Counted from the first letter of the stretch, positions 1-7,121 are shown. The stretch: DNA of 11,975 nucleotides from Clostridiales bacterium DTU092 (GCA_001513505.1 LFTM01000227.1:1-11975); one strand, 5' to 3'. Made by a program: numbers and translations. The notes: generated by a model from the sequence alone, not told the origin.

Positions 1-116
1 AGCTGAGACCTTTGCAACGTCAATGTTTTTTTGCACGAGCGGGATAGTGGGAAGCTATGGCTGAGGCTGGACGATAGACAATTACGGGTTAAAGACCCTG
101 TATTGGGTAGGTCTAT
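1..116. other. Non-coding 5' flank with nested inverted repeats
   Basis: No convincing gene covers the first 246 bases. ATAGAC (74-79) can pair with GTCTAT (111-116), enclosing a smaller hairpin GGGT (86-89) / ACCC (95-98). This could be the tail of a structured RNA or of a mobile element that begins left of the window. GAGACCTTTGCAA at 5-17 looks like terminal inverted repeats of some insertion sequences as I remember them, but no transposase is present. I looked for RNase P RNA, tmRNA, SRP RNA and common riboswitch motifs and recognised none. Confidence 0.3.
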
Positions 117-132
117 GGGTCAGTATTATAAT
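103..132 (+). promoter_or_regulatory. Candidate SigA promoter for the propeller-radA unit
   Basis: TTGGGT (103-108) and a perfect TATAAT (127-132) are separated by 18 bases, placing a transcript start near 139, about 108 bases ahead of the ATG at 247. The -35 box matches the consensus only in its first three bases. A weaker alternative, TTGTTT (140-145) with TAAAAG (163-168), lies just downstream. Confidence 0.4.
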
Positions 133-246
133 ATCTGTTTTGTTTTTTCTATCAATAAACTTTAAAAGGGTATCAAAACATCAAAATATGGATAATCAAA
201 AAATAGGAGCCTGTGAATGTGTAGATACCTGTAGAGGGAGTTAAAC

Positions 247-1779
247 ATGTTTATAAAAAATGTTTTATTGAAAATCAAAGAACCTGTGATCAGACTGATA
301 CGTAATATTAAAATGGTTATACGGGCGCTGGCAGGTAAAAATGAAGATGTATATAAGGGTTCAGGCTTGAGACCTCTTAAACCGGCAAACAGGATCCTTA
401 TGTTTATCGGGAAACCGGGACGTATCCTGAGCGGGAATCTCAGACAAAACGGTATTCGCCTGGTGTTAGTCGGATGTTTGAGCCTGGTGCTTATTATATT
501 TGGGTTATCACTGCCAAAACTAATGGCGCGTGACAGTGAACCCAAAGGGGACACCGGGAATGAAACAGATGAGGTTCACACGGATCTTCCGCTGGAGCCG
601 GCTGAAGAAGAGGAAGAGCAGGAGCAGCCTGCAGAGCTTCCCGTTTTAGACATTTCGGGCGGTGAAATCCAGCTGGAATCATCGATGCTGCGTATAAATG
701 AGCCAACGGTATACGGGAGGGAAGTTATATATTCAGCAGGTAATAATCCATCAATTGATGAACCTGTATTTACCAAGCTGTTTATTTACAATCTGGATAC
801 CGGTGAAGAAAAGGTAGTCTGTGAAACCGATATAAAGTTTGGCGAGATCTATGAGGGCAGATTCAACGAAAACTGGATTGTGTGGCTGGACACTAATCAG
901 AGCGGTACGAATAATATATGTGCACAAAACAGAAAGACCGGTGAGATTTTCAAGATCAAGAGCTGTAATCTTAATAAGCCTCAGCTGGTATTATTCGGAG
1001 ATAATCTTGTATGGGTAGAACAAAAGAATGAGGAGGAAGACCGGCTTTATCTGTATAATTTTAAGTCCGGCGAACCTGTAAGTCTGGAAAGTTTTAATAA
1101 TCCAACATATGGTACCTGCTCTCCGGCATTATACAATAATGTACTGGTATGGGTATATCCCCATCCCCAGGATTCTGAGCGAAGCATAATTAAAAAATTG
1201 GATCTTGAAGAAGCCCTGTTTTTTAATGGAAGTGAACAGCCGCAATCAGAAATGCCCGAAACTTCCTCTGAGGAAGAATCTCCGGACGACGCGGCACAAC
1301 AAATGGATAATGAAGCAAGTGACGGTAATGAACCGGAAACAGGGGATAACAGTATCCATGATGACCAGATTCAGGTTGACCATTATGGGGATGAAGCTAT
1401 TCAGCCGCAAATTATAGATCCAGATGGATTTGCCATATACCCCCAAACCAACGGAGAGGTTATAGCATGGCTGGATAATTTGGACCCATCCCGGGCACAG
1501 CTTAAGATGACCAAAGATGATGGCGAAACCATTACCGTAATAGCTGAAAATGTAGGAAGGTTGTTCGGGGTGGGGGATAAATTTGTTGTTTACACTCAGA
1601 ATGATGCTATAATGGTGTATTTCTGGGAAAGCGGACGCTATGCAAGGCTTACTGCACCGGGGGAAAAGGGGATGCTGGTCAAATCATGTGTTTCCGGCAA
1701 TGCGGTGGTATGGTGCAATGCGGATAATCCCAATCAACAGCAGGACTGTGTAAAGATTAGCATGGTTGAACATCCCTAG
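247..1779 (+). CDS. Membrane-anchored beta-propeller-like protein of unknown function
   Basis: I do not recognise a named family. The 510-residue protein has a basic N-terminal cytoplasmic part (about 1-69), one hydrophobic segment (about 70-91), then a long outside region, so it looks like a single-pass anchored protein with its C terminus outside. Residues 95-130 and about 335-400 are acidic, low-complexity linkers rich in Glu, Asp, Ser and Pro. Between and after them are repeated strand patterns such as NENWIVWLD, GDNLVWVEQ, YNNVLVWVY, TNGEVIAWLD and SGNAVVWCN, spaced like the blades of a TolB/WD40-type propeller. The ATG follows GAGGGAG at a good distance. radA starts 23 bases after the stop with no promoter or terminator visible between, so the two are probably co-transcribed. 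The propeller is inferred from the repeat pattern; ligand and role are unknown. Confidence 0.8.
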   Translation: MFIKNVLLKIKEPVIRLIRNIKMVIRALAGKNEDVYKGSGLRPLKPANRILMFIGKPGRILSGNLRQNGIRLVLVGCLSLVLIIFGLSLPKLMARDSEPKGDTGNETDEVHTDLPLEPAEEEEEQEQPAELPVLDISGGEIQLESSMLRINEPTVYGREVIYSAGNNPSIDEPVFTKLFIYNLDTGEEKVVCETDIKFGEIYEGRFNENWIVWLDTNQSGTNNICAQNRKTGEIFKIKSCNLNKPQLVLFGDNLVWVEQKNEEEDRLYLYNFKSGEPVSLESFNNPTYGTCSPALYNNVLVWVYPHPQDSERSIIKKLDLEEALFFNGSEQPQSEMPETSSEEESPDDAAQQMDNEASDGNEPETGDNSIHDDQIQVDHYGDEAIQPQIIDPDGFAIYPQTNGEVIAWLDNLDPSRAQLKMTKDDGETITVIAENVGRLFGVGDKFVVYTQNDAIMVYFWESGRYARLTAPGEKGMLVKSCVSGNAVVWCNADNPNQQQDCVKISMVEHP

Positions 1780-1802
1780 CTGGCTTAAGGAATGGAGGAA
1801 TC

Positions 1803-3167
1803 ATGGCAAAATCAAGAAAGGTGTTTGTATGTCAGGAATGTGGATACGAATCTCCCAAGTGGATGGGTAAGTGTCCTTCCTGCAGGGAATGGAATACGTT
1901 TGTTGAGGAAGTGGAGATTAAAGGGAGCAAGGATTCGCAGACAGGTGCTGTAAGCTATTCCCGGCCCGAACCCCTGGCCCAGATCTCTGTTGAACAGGAC
2001 GAGCGTTATGCTACAGGTCTTGATGAGCTGGATCGTGTCATGGGAGGGGGAGCTGTCAAGGGGTCTCTCGTATTGATCGGCGGGGACCCGGGAATCGGTA
2101 AATCCACTCTGCTTCTTCAGGTATGCGATGTTCTTTCACGGAAATATGGAAAGGTGCTGTATGTTTCAGGAGAAGAATCGGTCAGACAGATAAAGATGCG
2201 GGCTGACCGGTTAGGAATCTTATCCCAGGATCTGTATCTGGTTTCCGAGACTGATGCAGATATCATTTTAGCCCATGTTCAGAATCTGGGTCCTGCATTT
2301 CTCGTTATTGATTCAATTCAGACGGTATATACACCCCAGTTATCCTCGGCACCGGGTAGTGTAACCCAGGTCAGAGAAACTACGGGGATGTTTATGAGAC
2401 TGGCTAAAAACCAGGGTATAACTACTTTTATTGTAGGTCACGTTACTAAAGAAGGGGCTATTGCCGGTCCCAGGGTACTGGAGCATATGGTGGATGCTGT
2501 GCTGTACTTTGAAGGAGATCAGCATCACACTTACCGTATTCTGCGGGGAGTTAAAAACCGGTTTGGTTCTACTAATGAGATTGGGATTTTTGAAATGAGG
2601 GATAAGGGACTTGTACAAATACAAAACCCTTCTGAACTGTTGATATCCCAGCGCACTCATGGTGTGCCCGGTTCGGTGGTCTTTTGTAGTATGGAAGGTA
2701 CCAGGCCTGTTATGGTAGAGGTACAGGCTTTGGTAAGTACTACGGCTTTTGGTATGGCCAGACGCATGTCCACCGGTATTGACTACAACAGGGTTGTTTT
2801 GCTTATGGCGGTTCTTGAAAAAAGGGTGGGAATGCAGCTGTATAACCAGGATGCTTATGTTAATATAGCCGGAGGACTGAGAGTGGAAGAACCTGCTGTT
2901 GATTTAGCCGTAATCACGGCTATTGCTTCCAGCTTCAGAAACATTCCGGTAAGCCCTGAATTGGCGGTAATGGGTGAAGTTGGTCTTACGGGAGAAGTAA
3001 GGGGTATAGCCAATATTGAAAAGAGAATACATGAAACTTCAAAACTCGGGTTCAAACAATGTGTCATACCCCAGGACAACATGAACGGTCTTACATCTCA
3101 TCAGGGAATAGATATCGTGGGAGTAGAGAATATTTCACAGGCACTGGATGTTATCCTGGGCATCTGA
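1803..3167 (+). CDS. radA: DNA repair/recombination protein RadA (Sms)
   Basis: RadA is a RecA-like ATPase that acts as a branch-migration motor on recombination intermediates and supports DNA repair and transformation. All expected parts are visible in 454 residues, the normal length. There is an N-terminal four-cysteine zinc finger (C10, C13, C24, C27), a Walker A motif GGDPGIGKS (93-101), and a Walker B-like LVIDS (167-171). The RadA-specific KNRFG motif sits at 251-255, and a Lon-protease-like C-terminal domain runs from about residue 270 to 454. The ATG is preceded by GGAGGAA. In Bacillus and many Clostridia the next gene is disA; here the downstream gene is instead on the opposite strand, its stop only 5 bases from this one, with no separate terminator hairpin in between. 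Confidence 0.97.
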   Translation: MAKSRKVFVCQECGYESPKWMGKCPSCREWNTFVEEVEIKGSKDSQTGAVSYSRPEPLAQISVEQDERYATGLDELDRVMGGGAVKGSLVLIGGDPGIGKSTLLLQVCDVLSRKYGKVLYVSGEESVRQIKMRADRLGILSQDLYLVSETDADIILAHVQNLGPAFLVIDSIQTVYTPQLSSAPGSVTQVRETTGMFMRLAKNQGITTFIVGHVTKEGAIAGPRVLEHMVDAVLYFEGDQHHTYRILRGVKNRFGSTNEIGIFEMRDKGLVQIQNPSELLISQRTHGVPGSVVFCSMEGTRPVMVEVQALVSTTAFGMARRMSTGIDYNRVVLLMAVLEKRVGMQLYNQDAYVNIAGGLRVEEPAVDLAVITAIASSFRNIPVSPELAVMGEVGLTGEVRGIANIEKRIHETSKLGFKQCVIPQDNMNGLTSHQGIDIVGVENISQALDVILGI

Positions 3168-3172
3168 TCAGA

Positions 3173-3568
3173 TTACTTAAGATGAAATTTGCCCAAGGCT
3201 GATAAACTTTTTTCCTCTTTGACAATTACATCATAAAGACTTATATCTAAAGTATTGGCTAGGCTGGCTATGTAAAACATATGGTTGCCCAGTTCCTTTT
3301 CTATAATGTCACGGCATTTATCACATAGTTTTCCCCTTACATGATCGTCCATGAACATTTTCAATTCTTCTATGGAAGCATCTGCCGGGATCTTCTGCTT
3401 TTGGGCATCCAGTTTTATGCAACCGCAGCTGGTAACAGCCTTGGCAACCGCCCGGCCAACTCTTGCATTTGAATCCTGAAGTTTGGTCATGATATCAATT
3501 ATGCTTTTATGACGGGACAATAATTCCGAAACCATGCTCTGGAAGTTTTCGTATAGGATATCCTTCAT
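3173..3568 (-). CDS. Small conserved clostridial protein, MazG-like with CxC...CxxC
   Basis: A 131-residue, mostly alpha-helical protein. It resembles a small Clostridia family I know only as conserved and uncharacterised (database names vary, so I give none). Residues 90-112 (IEKELGNHMFYIASLANTL and following) look like the helix of MazG-type nucleotide pyrophosphohydrolases, which carries an ExxD-type metal site, but Asn95 stands where an Asp is expected, so catalysis is doubtful. Four cysteines form two pairs, C48-x-C50 and C82-x2-C85, which suggests a zinc or iron-sulfur site. Coding is supported by an own promoter (3602-3631), a GAGGAG ribosome binding site about 10 bases before the ATG, and conservation by memory. 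It is convergent with radA and divergent from the carD-like gene. Function is unknown; a redox or metal-binding regulatory role would be inference only. Confidence 0.85.
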   Translation of the reverse strand: MKDILYENFQSMVSELLSRHKSIIDIMTKLQDSNARVGRAVAKAVTSCGCIKLDAQKQKIPADASIEELKMFMDDHVRGKLCDKCRDIIEKELGNHMFYIASLANTLDISLYDVIVKEEKSLSALGKFHLK

Positions 3569-3601
3569 TAACTATCATCTCCTCGGAGTAATCTTAACCA
3601 T

Positions 3602-3631
3602 ATTATATCTTTGTTGTAATAATTATGTCAA
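3602..3631 (-). promoter_or_regulatory. SigA promoter of the MazG-like gene
   Basis: On the minus strand a perfect TTGACA (3631 to 3626) is followed after 18 bases by a perfect TATAAT (3607 to 3602). Transcription would start near 3596, giving a leader of about 28 bases with the GAGGAG ribosome binding site. Both hexamers are exact consensus matches. Confidence 0.85.
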
Positions 3632-3715
3632 TTATTCACTTTACCATTAAATCTGTTGTATAGATTCAGAATATTCTAGCAGTTAGATCTTTGCAGCTGA
3701 CATTAAATTTTATAG

Positions 3716-3745
3716 TTGACAAGATAATCATAGGTGTGTTAAAAT
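3716..3745 (+). promoter_or_regulatory. Upstream SigA promoter of the carD-like gene
   Basis: TTGACA (3716-3721) and TAAAAT (3740-3745) are 18 bases apart. It lies about 40 bases upstream of a second promoter and would give a start near 3752. Both read toward the carD-like gene. Confidence 0.7.
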
Positions 3746-3755
3746 AACAATTTTA

Positions 3756-3784
3756 TTGACAAACAAGGGAGTTTGTGGTATAGT
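3756..3784 (+). promoter_or_regulatory. Downstream SigA promoter of the carD-like gene
   Basis: TTGACA (3756-3761) and TATAGT (3779-3784) have the ideal 17-base spacing. Transcription would start near 3791, about 28 bases before the GTG start codon and just ahead of the ribosome binding site. The TTG of the -35 box opens a reading frame in phase with the gene, which makes automatic gene calling extend the protein falsely to here. Confidence 0.8.
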
Positions 3785-3818
3785 AGACAATAGAAATAAT
3801 GTAAGAGGAGGCATCCGC

Positions 3819-4310
3819 GTGGAATTCCAAGTAGGCGATAAAGTAGTTTATCCGATGCATGGGGCTGGAGTAGTAGAGAGCATTGAAGAGAAAGAAATAT
3901 TGGGCAAGAAGCAGGAATACTATGTCCTGAATTTTCCCATGGGTGGAGTAAAGGTCATGGTTCCTACCCAGAATGTTGAACAGATTGGGTTACGACAGGT
4001 GATTGCAGAGGATGATGTTGGGAAGGTCATGGATATATTAAGCGGGGATAAGACAAAGATGCCTGCTAACTGGAGTAAACGTTACCGCATAAATATGAAC
4101 AAGATAAAAAGCGGTGATATATATGAGGTGGCTGCTGTTGTGCGCAATCTCATGTTACGAGACAAGGAGAGAGGTTTGTCTAATGCTGAACGAAAAATGC
4201 TCAACAGTGCCAGGCAGATCCTGATAAGTGAGCTGGCATTGTCAACTGATGCGGAACAGGAAGAGATTAAGGCAATGGTGGATAGAATCTCAGAACAAAA
4301 CAATGCTTAA
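3819..4310 (+). CDS. CarD/CdnL-type RNA polymerase-binding transcription regulator
   Basis: The family binds the RNA polymerase beta subunit through a Tudor-like domain shared with the repair factor TRCF and, in studied members, stabilises open promoter complexes, notably at ribosomal RNA promoters. Residues 1-65 carry the typical start EFQVGDKVVYPMHGAGVVE and the strand-rich domain; residues about 70-160 form the helical DNA-contacting half, including an NWSKRYRINM stretch. The 163-residue length is normal. I place the start at the GTG at 3819, with AGAGGAGG at 3804-3811 just upstream. The in-frame TTG at 3756 would add 21 residues but lies inside a promoter. Two stacked promoters suggest steady, strong expression. 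A CarD-like gene in this position is usual in Clostridia, where it commonly sits near radA and the PIN/TRAM gene. Confidence 0.93.
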   Translation: MEFQVGDKVVYPMHGAGVVESIEEKEILGKKQEYYVLNFPMGGVKVMVPTQNVEQIGLRQVIAEDDVGKVMDILSGDKTKMPANWSKRYRINMNKIKSGDIYEVAAVVRNLMLRDKERGLSNAERKMLNSARQILISELALSTDAEQEEIKAMVDRISEQNNA

Positions 4311-4316
4311 AATGGA

Positions 4317-4385
4317 CGGTAATTTTTCATTGTTTCGCTAACCGGCTCCGTAGTAAAATTGGTGTTTAAATCAAAAGATTACCGT
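4317..4385 (+). other. Long-range inverted repeat followed by T-run after carD-like gene
   Basis: ACGGTAAT (4317-4324) is repeated inverted as ATTACCGT (4378-4385), 53 bases apart, and is followed directly by TTTTT (4385-4389). A competing pairing, AATTTT (4321-4326) with AAAATT (4355-4360), is possible. It may act as a read-through terminator for the carD-like gene. The long loop keeps confidence low. Confidence 0.3.
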
Positions 4386-4414
4386 TTTTAAACCGTAATA
4401 TCCTTAAAGTTGGA

Positions 4415-4449
4415 GTCTCCATCTTGGATTAGATGGAGACCAGTTTAAT
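4415..4449 (+). terminator. Perfect 10-bp hairpin, likely terminator of the carD-like gene
   Basis: GTCTCCATCT (4415-4424) and AGATGGAGAC (4431-4440) form a perfect 10-bp stem around a 6-base loop, followed by an interrupted T stretch. The T-run is weak for an intrinsic terminator, so an RNA-processing or protein-binding role is also possible. The rest of the 393-base gap (4311-4703) holds a promoter at 4588-4615 and AT-rich sequence; I see no small gene in it. Confidence 0.55.
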
Positions 4450-4587
4450 TTGATCATAGTTTTGACAGGATGATTGAAGTATACCTTTTTTGCGTTTCTG
4501 CTAAAAAGCCAGGCATATCATTGAAAATTCAAATAAAAACAAATCAGCAGGTTTTTCTGAATGGTTGAAGTACTATATAAATGGTTA

Positions 4588-4615
4588 TTGGTTAATTATA
4601 AAAGTTTGATATAAT
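4588..4615 (+). promoter_or_regulatory. SigA promoter for the yacL-like gene
   Basis: TTGGTT (4588-4593) and a perfect TATAAT (4610-4615) are 16 bases apart, predicting a start near 4622 and a leader of about 80 bases before the GTG at 4704. It lies in an AT-rich region without competing start signals. Confidence 0.6.
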
Positions 4616-4703
4616 GTTAATAATAAAAGTAATGGTTTTCCAAATGGACTCATAATATTGAATAATTTCCAGGAGCGAATGGTTATAAAAAGGAGGTGAA
4701 GCA

Positions 4704-5801
4704 GTGCTGTTAAAAGTTATAAGAGGTTTTTTAACAGTGCTCGGACTGTTTATAGGTACGGGAATAGCCTGGTGGATAACATCGATATTAAATAATCACG
4801 GGATTGTTCTTATACCTGTATATCAGGAGCTTATCATTTATTTAACGTTCGGCATTATATTTGGATTTATACTTTTTATATCATCAAAAAGGTTAATGAG
4901 CCTGACGGTTAAGCTGACCAACGAGATTGAATTGAAACTTCAGGAGATTCCCATAACAGATGTGGTGTTTGGTGCATTCGGACTCATTGTAGGGCTTGTA
5001 ATAGCTTATCTTATAAGCTCACCTATCAATCAAATCACGCCACCCTGGGTTTCTATATTGCTGACAACTCTTATTTATATGCTGCTGGGTTACCTGGGTA
5101 TAAGTATTGCCATAAAAAGAAGAGAAGAGCTTAACTGGCTGGTTTCATTAAGAAGATCCCAAAAGGACAGGGGTACTGCCGGAGTGTATAAAGTACAGCC
5201 AAAGATATTGGATACCAGTGTTATAATAGATGGCAGAATTTTTGATATCTGTAAAACCGGGTTTGTTGAAGGCCCCCTGGTTATACCAGGCTTTGTGCTG
5301 GAAGAGCTCAGACACATTGCTGATTCATCGGATATATTAAAGCGGAACCGAGGACGGCGAGGGTTGGATATACTTAACCGTATTCAGAAGGAACTGGATA
5401 TTCCGGTAGAGATCTATGAGGGCGATTTTGATGGTATAACGGAAGTTGACAGCAAACTACTTAAAGCAGCTCAAAGCATGGACGGAAAAGTTATTACAAA
5501 CGATTATAATTTGAACAAGGTTGCTGAAGTGCAAGGAGTGGCTGTACTTAACATTAACGAACTGGCAAATGCAGTAAAACCTGTTGTTCTGCCGGGAGAA
5601 GAGATGGTGGTTCAGGTCATCAAGGACGGGAAGGAGACGGGACAGGGTGTTGCCTATCTGGATGACGGTACCATGATCGTTGTGGACGGTGGTAAAAAGC
5701 ATGTGGGTGAGACAATAGATGTGCTTGTAACCAGCGTCCTTCAAACGGCTGCTGGCAGGATGATATTTGCCAAGCCTAAAACAATGGACAAAGTAGGCTA
5801 A
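4704..5801 (+). CDS. YacL-like membrane PIN/TRAM-domain protein
   Basis: A 365-residue orthologue of Bacillus YacL by domain layout and gene order. Four membrane segments (about 5-29, 42-61, 86-106, 114-137) precede a PIN domain (about 168-290) and a C-terminal TRAM domain (about 295-355). PIN domains are metal-dependent RNases; the conserved acidic residues are present as D170 in ILDTS, E200/E201 in VLEEL, D249 in EVDSKLL and D267 in ITNDYNL, so the nuclease site looks intact. TRAM domains bind RNA. A membrane-bound RNase or toxin-like nuclease role is inferred from the domains; the true substrate is not known to me. Translation starts at GTG, with AGGAGGTGA at 4691-4699. The gene has its own promoter and is followed by a T-rich terminator, although ispD lies close downstream. 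Confidence 0.92.
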   Translation: MLLKVIRGFLTVLGLFIGTGIAWWITSILNNHGIVLIPVYQELIIYLTFGIIFGFILFISSKRLMSLTVKLTNEIELKLQEIPITDVVFGAFGLIVGLVIAYLISSPINQITPPWVSILLTTLIYMLLGYLGISIAIKRREELNWLVSLRRSQKDRGTAGVYKVQPKILDTSVIIDGRIFDICKTGFVEGPLVIPGFVLEELRHIADSSDILKRNRGRRGLDILNRIQKELDIPVEIYEGDFDGITEVDSKLLKAAQSMDGKVITNDYNLNKVAEVQGVAVLNINELANAVKPVVLPGEEMVVQVIKDGKETGQGVAYLDDGTMIVVDGGKKHVGETIDVLVTSVLQTAAGRMIFAKPKTMDKVG

Positions 5802-5826
5802 TTGATGGTGATGATTAGTTATAAAT

Positions 5827-5854
5827 AACGGATTGTATTCCGTTGTTTTTTTTT
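5827..5854 (+). terminator. Intrinsic terminator after the yacL-like gene
   Basis: AACGGA (5827-5832) and TCCGTT (5839-5844) form a short stem with a 6-base loop, followed by nine consecutive T (5846-5854). The stem is only 6 bp and AT-containing, so some read-through into ispD-ispF is likely. A poor promoter-like pair, TTGTAT (5853-5858) and TACAAG (5876-5881), lies just after it. Confidence 0.7.
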
Positions 5855-5908
5855 GTATACTGTACTGGAAGAATGTACAAGACTTGGAGAGGACGAATAA
5901 GGGATATT

Positions 5909-6598
5909 ATGAAGGGAAAGAACTACGCTGTTATTGTTGCAGCAGGCAAGGGGAAACGAATGGCTGCTGATGTTAGCAAGCAGTATATTATGCTAAACGG
6001 TAAACCGGTGGTAGCTCACACGCTTTCAGTTTTTGATGAGCAGCCGGATATTGAGGAAATTGTTCTGGTGGTCGGGTCACAGGATATAGAAAATGTGAAA
6101 AGAGATATTGTAGAGCCGTATGTGTATAATAAGCCTGTTGTGGTGGTAGCTGGTGGCGTGGAGCGCCAAAATTCAGTATACAACGGTTTGAAGGCTATTG
6201 AAGCCCATACTTCCGATGTAGTGGTGATCCATGATGGAGTCAGGCCGTTGGTTACCGGGCAGATGATACGGGACAGTATAGAGACTGCAAGAACTTACGG
6301 TGCTGCTGTTGTCGGGGTACCGGTTAAGGATACTGTGAAAAGGGTAGATAATGATGGATTTGTTGTGTCTACTCTGCTGCGGGAGGAACTTTGGGTGGTA
6401 CAAACACCTCAGACTTTTCAATACGGGCTGATAAGAGAAGCTCATGAAAAGGCTTTACGGGATGGTTTCCAGGGTACCGATGATGCAGCGCTGGTGGAGC
6501 GCCTGGGCTGCTCTGTAAAAATGATAAAAGGCTGTTACTCCAACATAAAAATTACAACCCGTGAGGATCTCATTTTAGCCCGGGAATTTATGAAGTGA
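5909..6598 (+). CDS. ispD: 2-C-methyl-D-erythritol 4-phosphate cytidylyltransferase
   Basis: IspD joins MEP and CTP to form CDP-methylerythritol with release of pyrophosphate, the third step of the MEP pathway to isoprenoid precursors, in the cytoplasm. Seen motifs are the nucleotide-binding VIVAAGKGKRM (8-18), SKQY with K24, GGVERQNSVYNGL (82-94), IHDGVRPLV (107-115), VQTPQTF (154-160), TDDAALVE (180-187) and NIKITT with K204. The length of 229 residues is normal when translation starts at ATG 5909, preceded by AAGGG. The frame stays open back to a TTG at 5843, but that codon sits in the upstream terminator and would add an unconserved leader. ispF follows after 15 bases, so the two form one unit. 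Confidence 0.97.
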   Translation: MKGKNYAVIVAAGKGKRMAADVSKQYIMLNGKPVVAHTLSVFDEQPDIEEIVLVVGSQDIENVKRDIVEPYVYNKPVVVVAGGVERQNSVYNGLKAIEAHTSDVVVIHDGVRPLVTGQMIRDSIETARTYGAAVVGVPVKDTVKRVDNDGFVVSTLLREELWVVQTPQTFQYGLIREAHEKALRDGFQGTDDAALVERLGCSVKMIKGCYSNIKITTREDLILAREFMK

Positions 6599-6613
6599 TT
6601 CGGGAGGCATTGT

Positions 6614-7081
6614 ATGAGGGTAGGTATTGGATATGATGTTCATCCCCTGGTAGAGAACAGGAATTTGATACTCGGCGGGGTTCTTATACCTTTTCAAAAA
6701 GGGCTTGATGGGCATTCGGATGCCGATGTTTTGGTTCATGCTGTAATAGATGCGCTGCTGGGTGCCGCCGGAATGGGGGATATAGGCAGGCTGTTTCCCG
6801 ATACCGATGACAGATACAAAGGTGTATCGAGCCTTGTTCTTTTGCGGCATGTTGCACAGGTTTTAAAGAAAGCTATGTTTGAGGTAGAGAATATTGATGC
6901 GACAATTGTTGCGCAAAAACCCAGAATAGCACCTTATATTGAAAAAATGAAGGAGAACATAGCTCTGGAACTGGGAATACAGACAGACAGAATCAATATA
7001 AAAGCAACTACAACCGAAGGCATGGGTTTTATTGGTGCCGGGGATGGCATGGCGGCATACGCCATTGCGTTACTGGCATAA
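6614..7081 (+). CDS. ispF: 2-C-methyl-D-erythritol 2,4-cyclodiphosphate synthase
   Basis: IspF cyclises CDP-methylerythritol phosphate to methylerythritol cyclodiphosphate with loss of CMP, the fifth MEP-pathway step; the enzyme is a cytoplasmic trimer. The 155 residues are full length. The metal ligands are D8 and H10 in GIGYDVHPL and H42 in ADVLVHAVID. GHSDADV (33-39) and the C-terminal EGMGFIGAGDGMAAYA are family signatures. GGGAGG sits 7 bases before the ATG. The gene sits 15 bases after ispD; IspE, which catalyses the step between them, is not encoded here. In Bacillus gltX comes next, but here a secreted-protein gene with its own putative promoter follows. Confidence 0.98.
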   Translation: MRVGIGYDVHPLVENRNLILGGVLIPFQKGLDGHSDADVLVHAVIDALLGAAGMGDIGRLFPDTDDRYKGVSSLVLLRHVAQVLKKAMFEVENIDATIVAQKPRIAPYIEKMKENIALELGIQTDRINIKATTTEGMGFIGAGDGMAAYAIALLA

Positions 7082-7090
7082 CATAGATAT

Positions 7091-7121
7091 TTGCATTATT
7101 TGCATTGAGCGCCAGTATAAT
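7091..7121 (+). promoter_or_regulatory. Candidate promoter of the DUF1002 gene with tandem repeat
   Basis: A perfect TATAAT (7116-7121) lies 68 bases before the ATG at 7189. The nearest -35-like box, TTGCAT (7091-7096), is 19 bases upstream, longer than ideal. It falls inside two exact tandem copies of ATTTGCATT (7089-7106), which might be a regulator binding site. No terminator is visible after ispF, so read-through is also possible. Confidence 0.4.

Noticed and set aside
1..60. TPP riboswitch suggested by CTGAGA
   Set aside because: The second conserved part (ACCTGAT...GGATAATGCC type) is missing and no thiamine gene follows.
1205..1446. Alternative-frame open frames in the acidic insert of the first gene
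   Set aside because: They are shadows caused by the low-complexity coding stretch; none has a convincing ribosome binding site.
4462..4485. Promoter TTGACA with TATACC before the yacL-like gene
   Set aside because: The boxes are only 12 bases apart, too close for SigA.
5843..5908. Upstream TTG start giving ispD a longer N terminus
   Set aside because: The codon is within the stem and T-run of a terminator, and the added residues are not part of the IspD fold; ATG at 5909 gives normal length.
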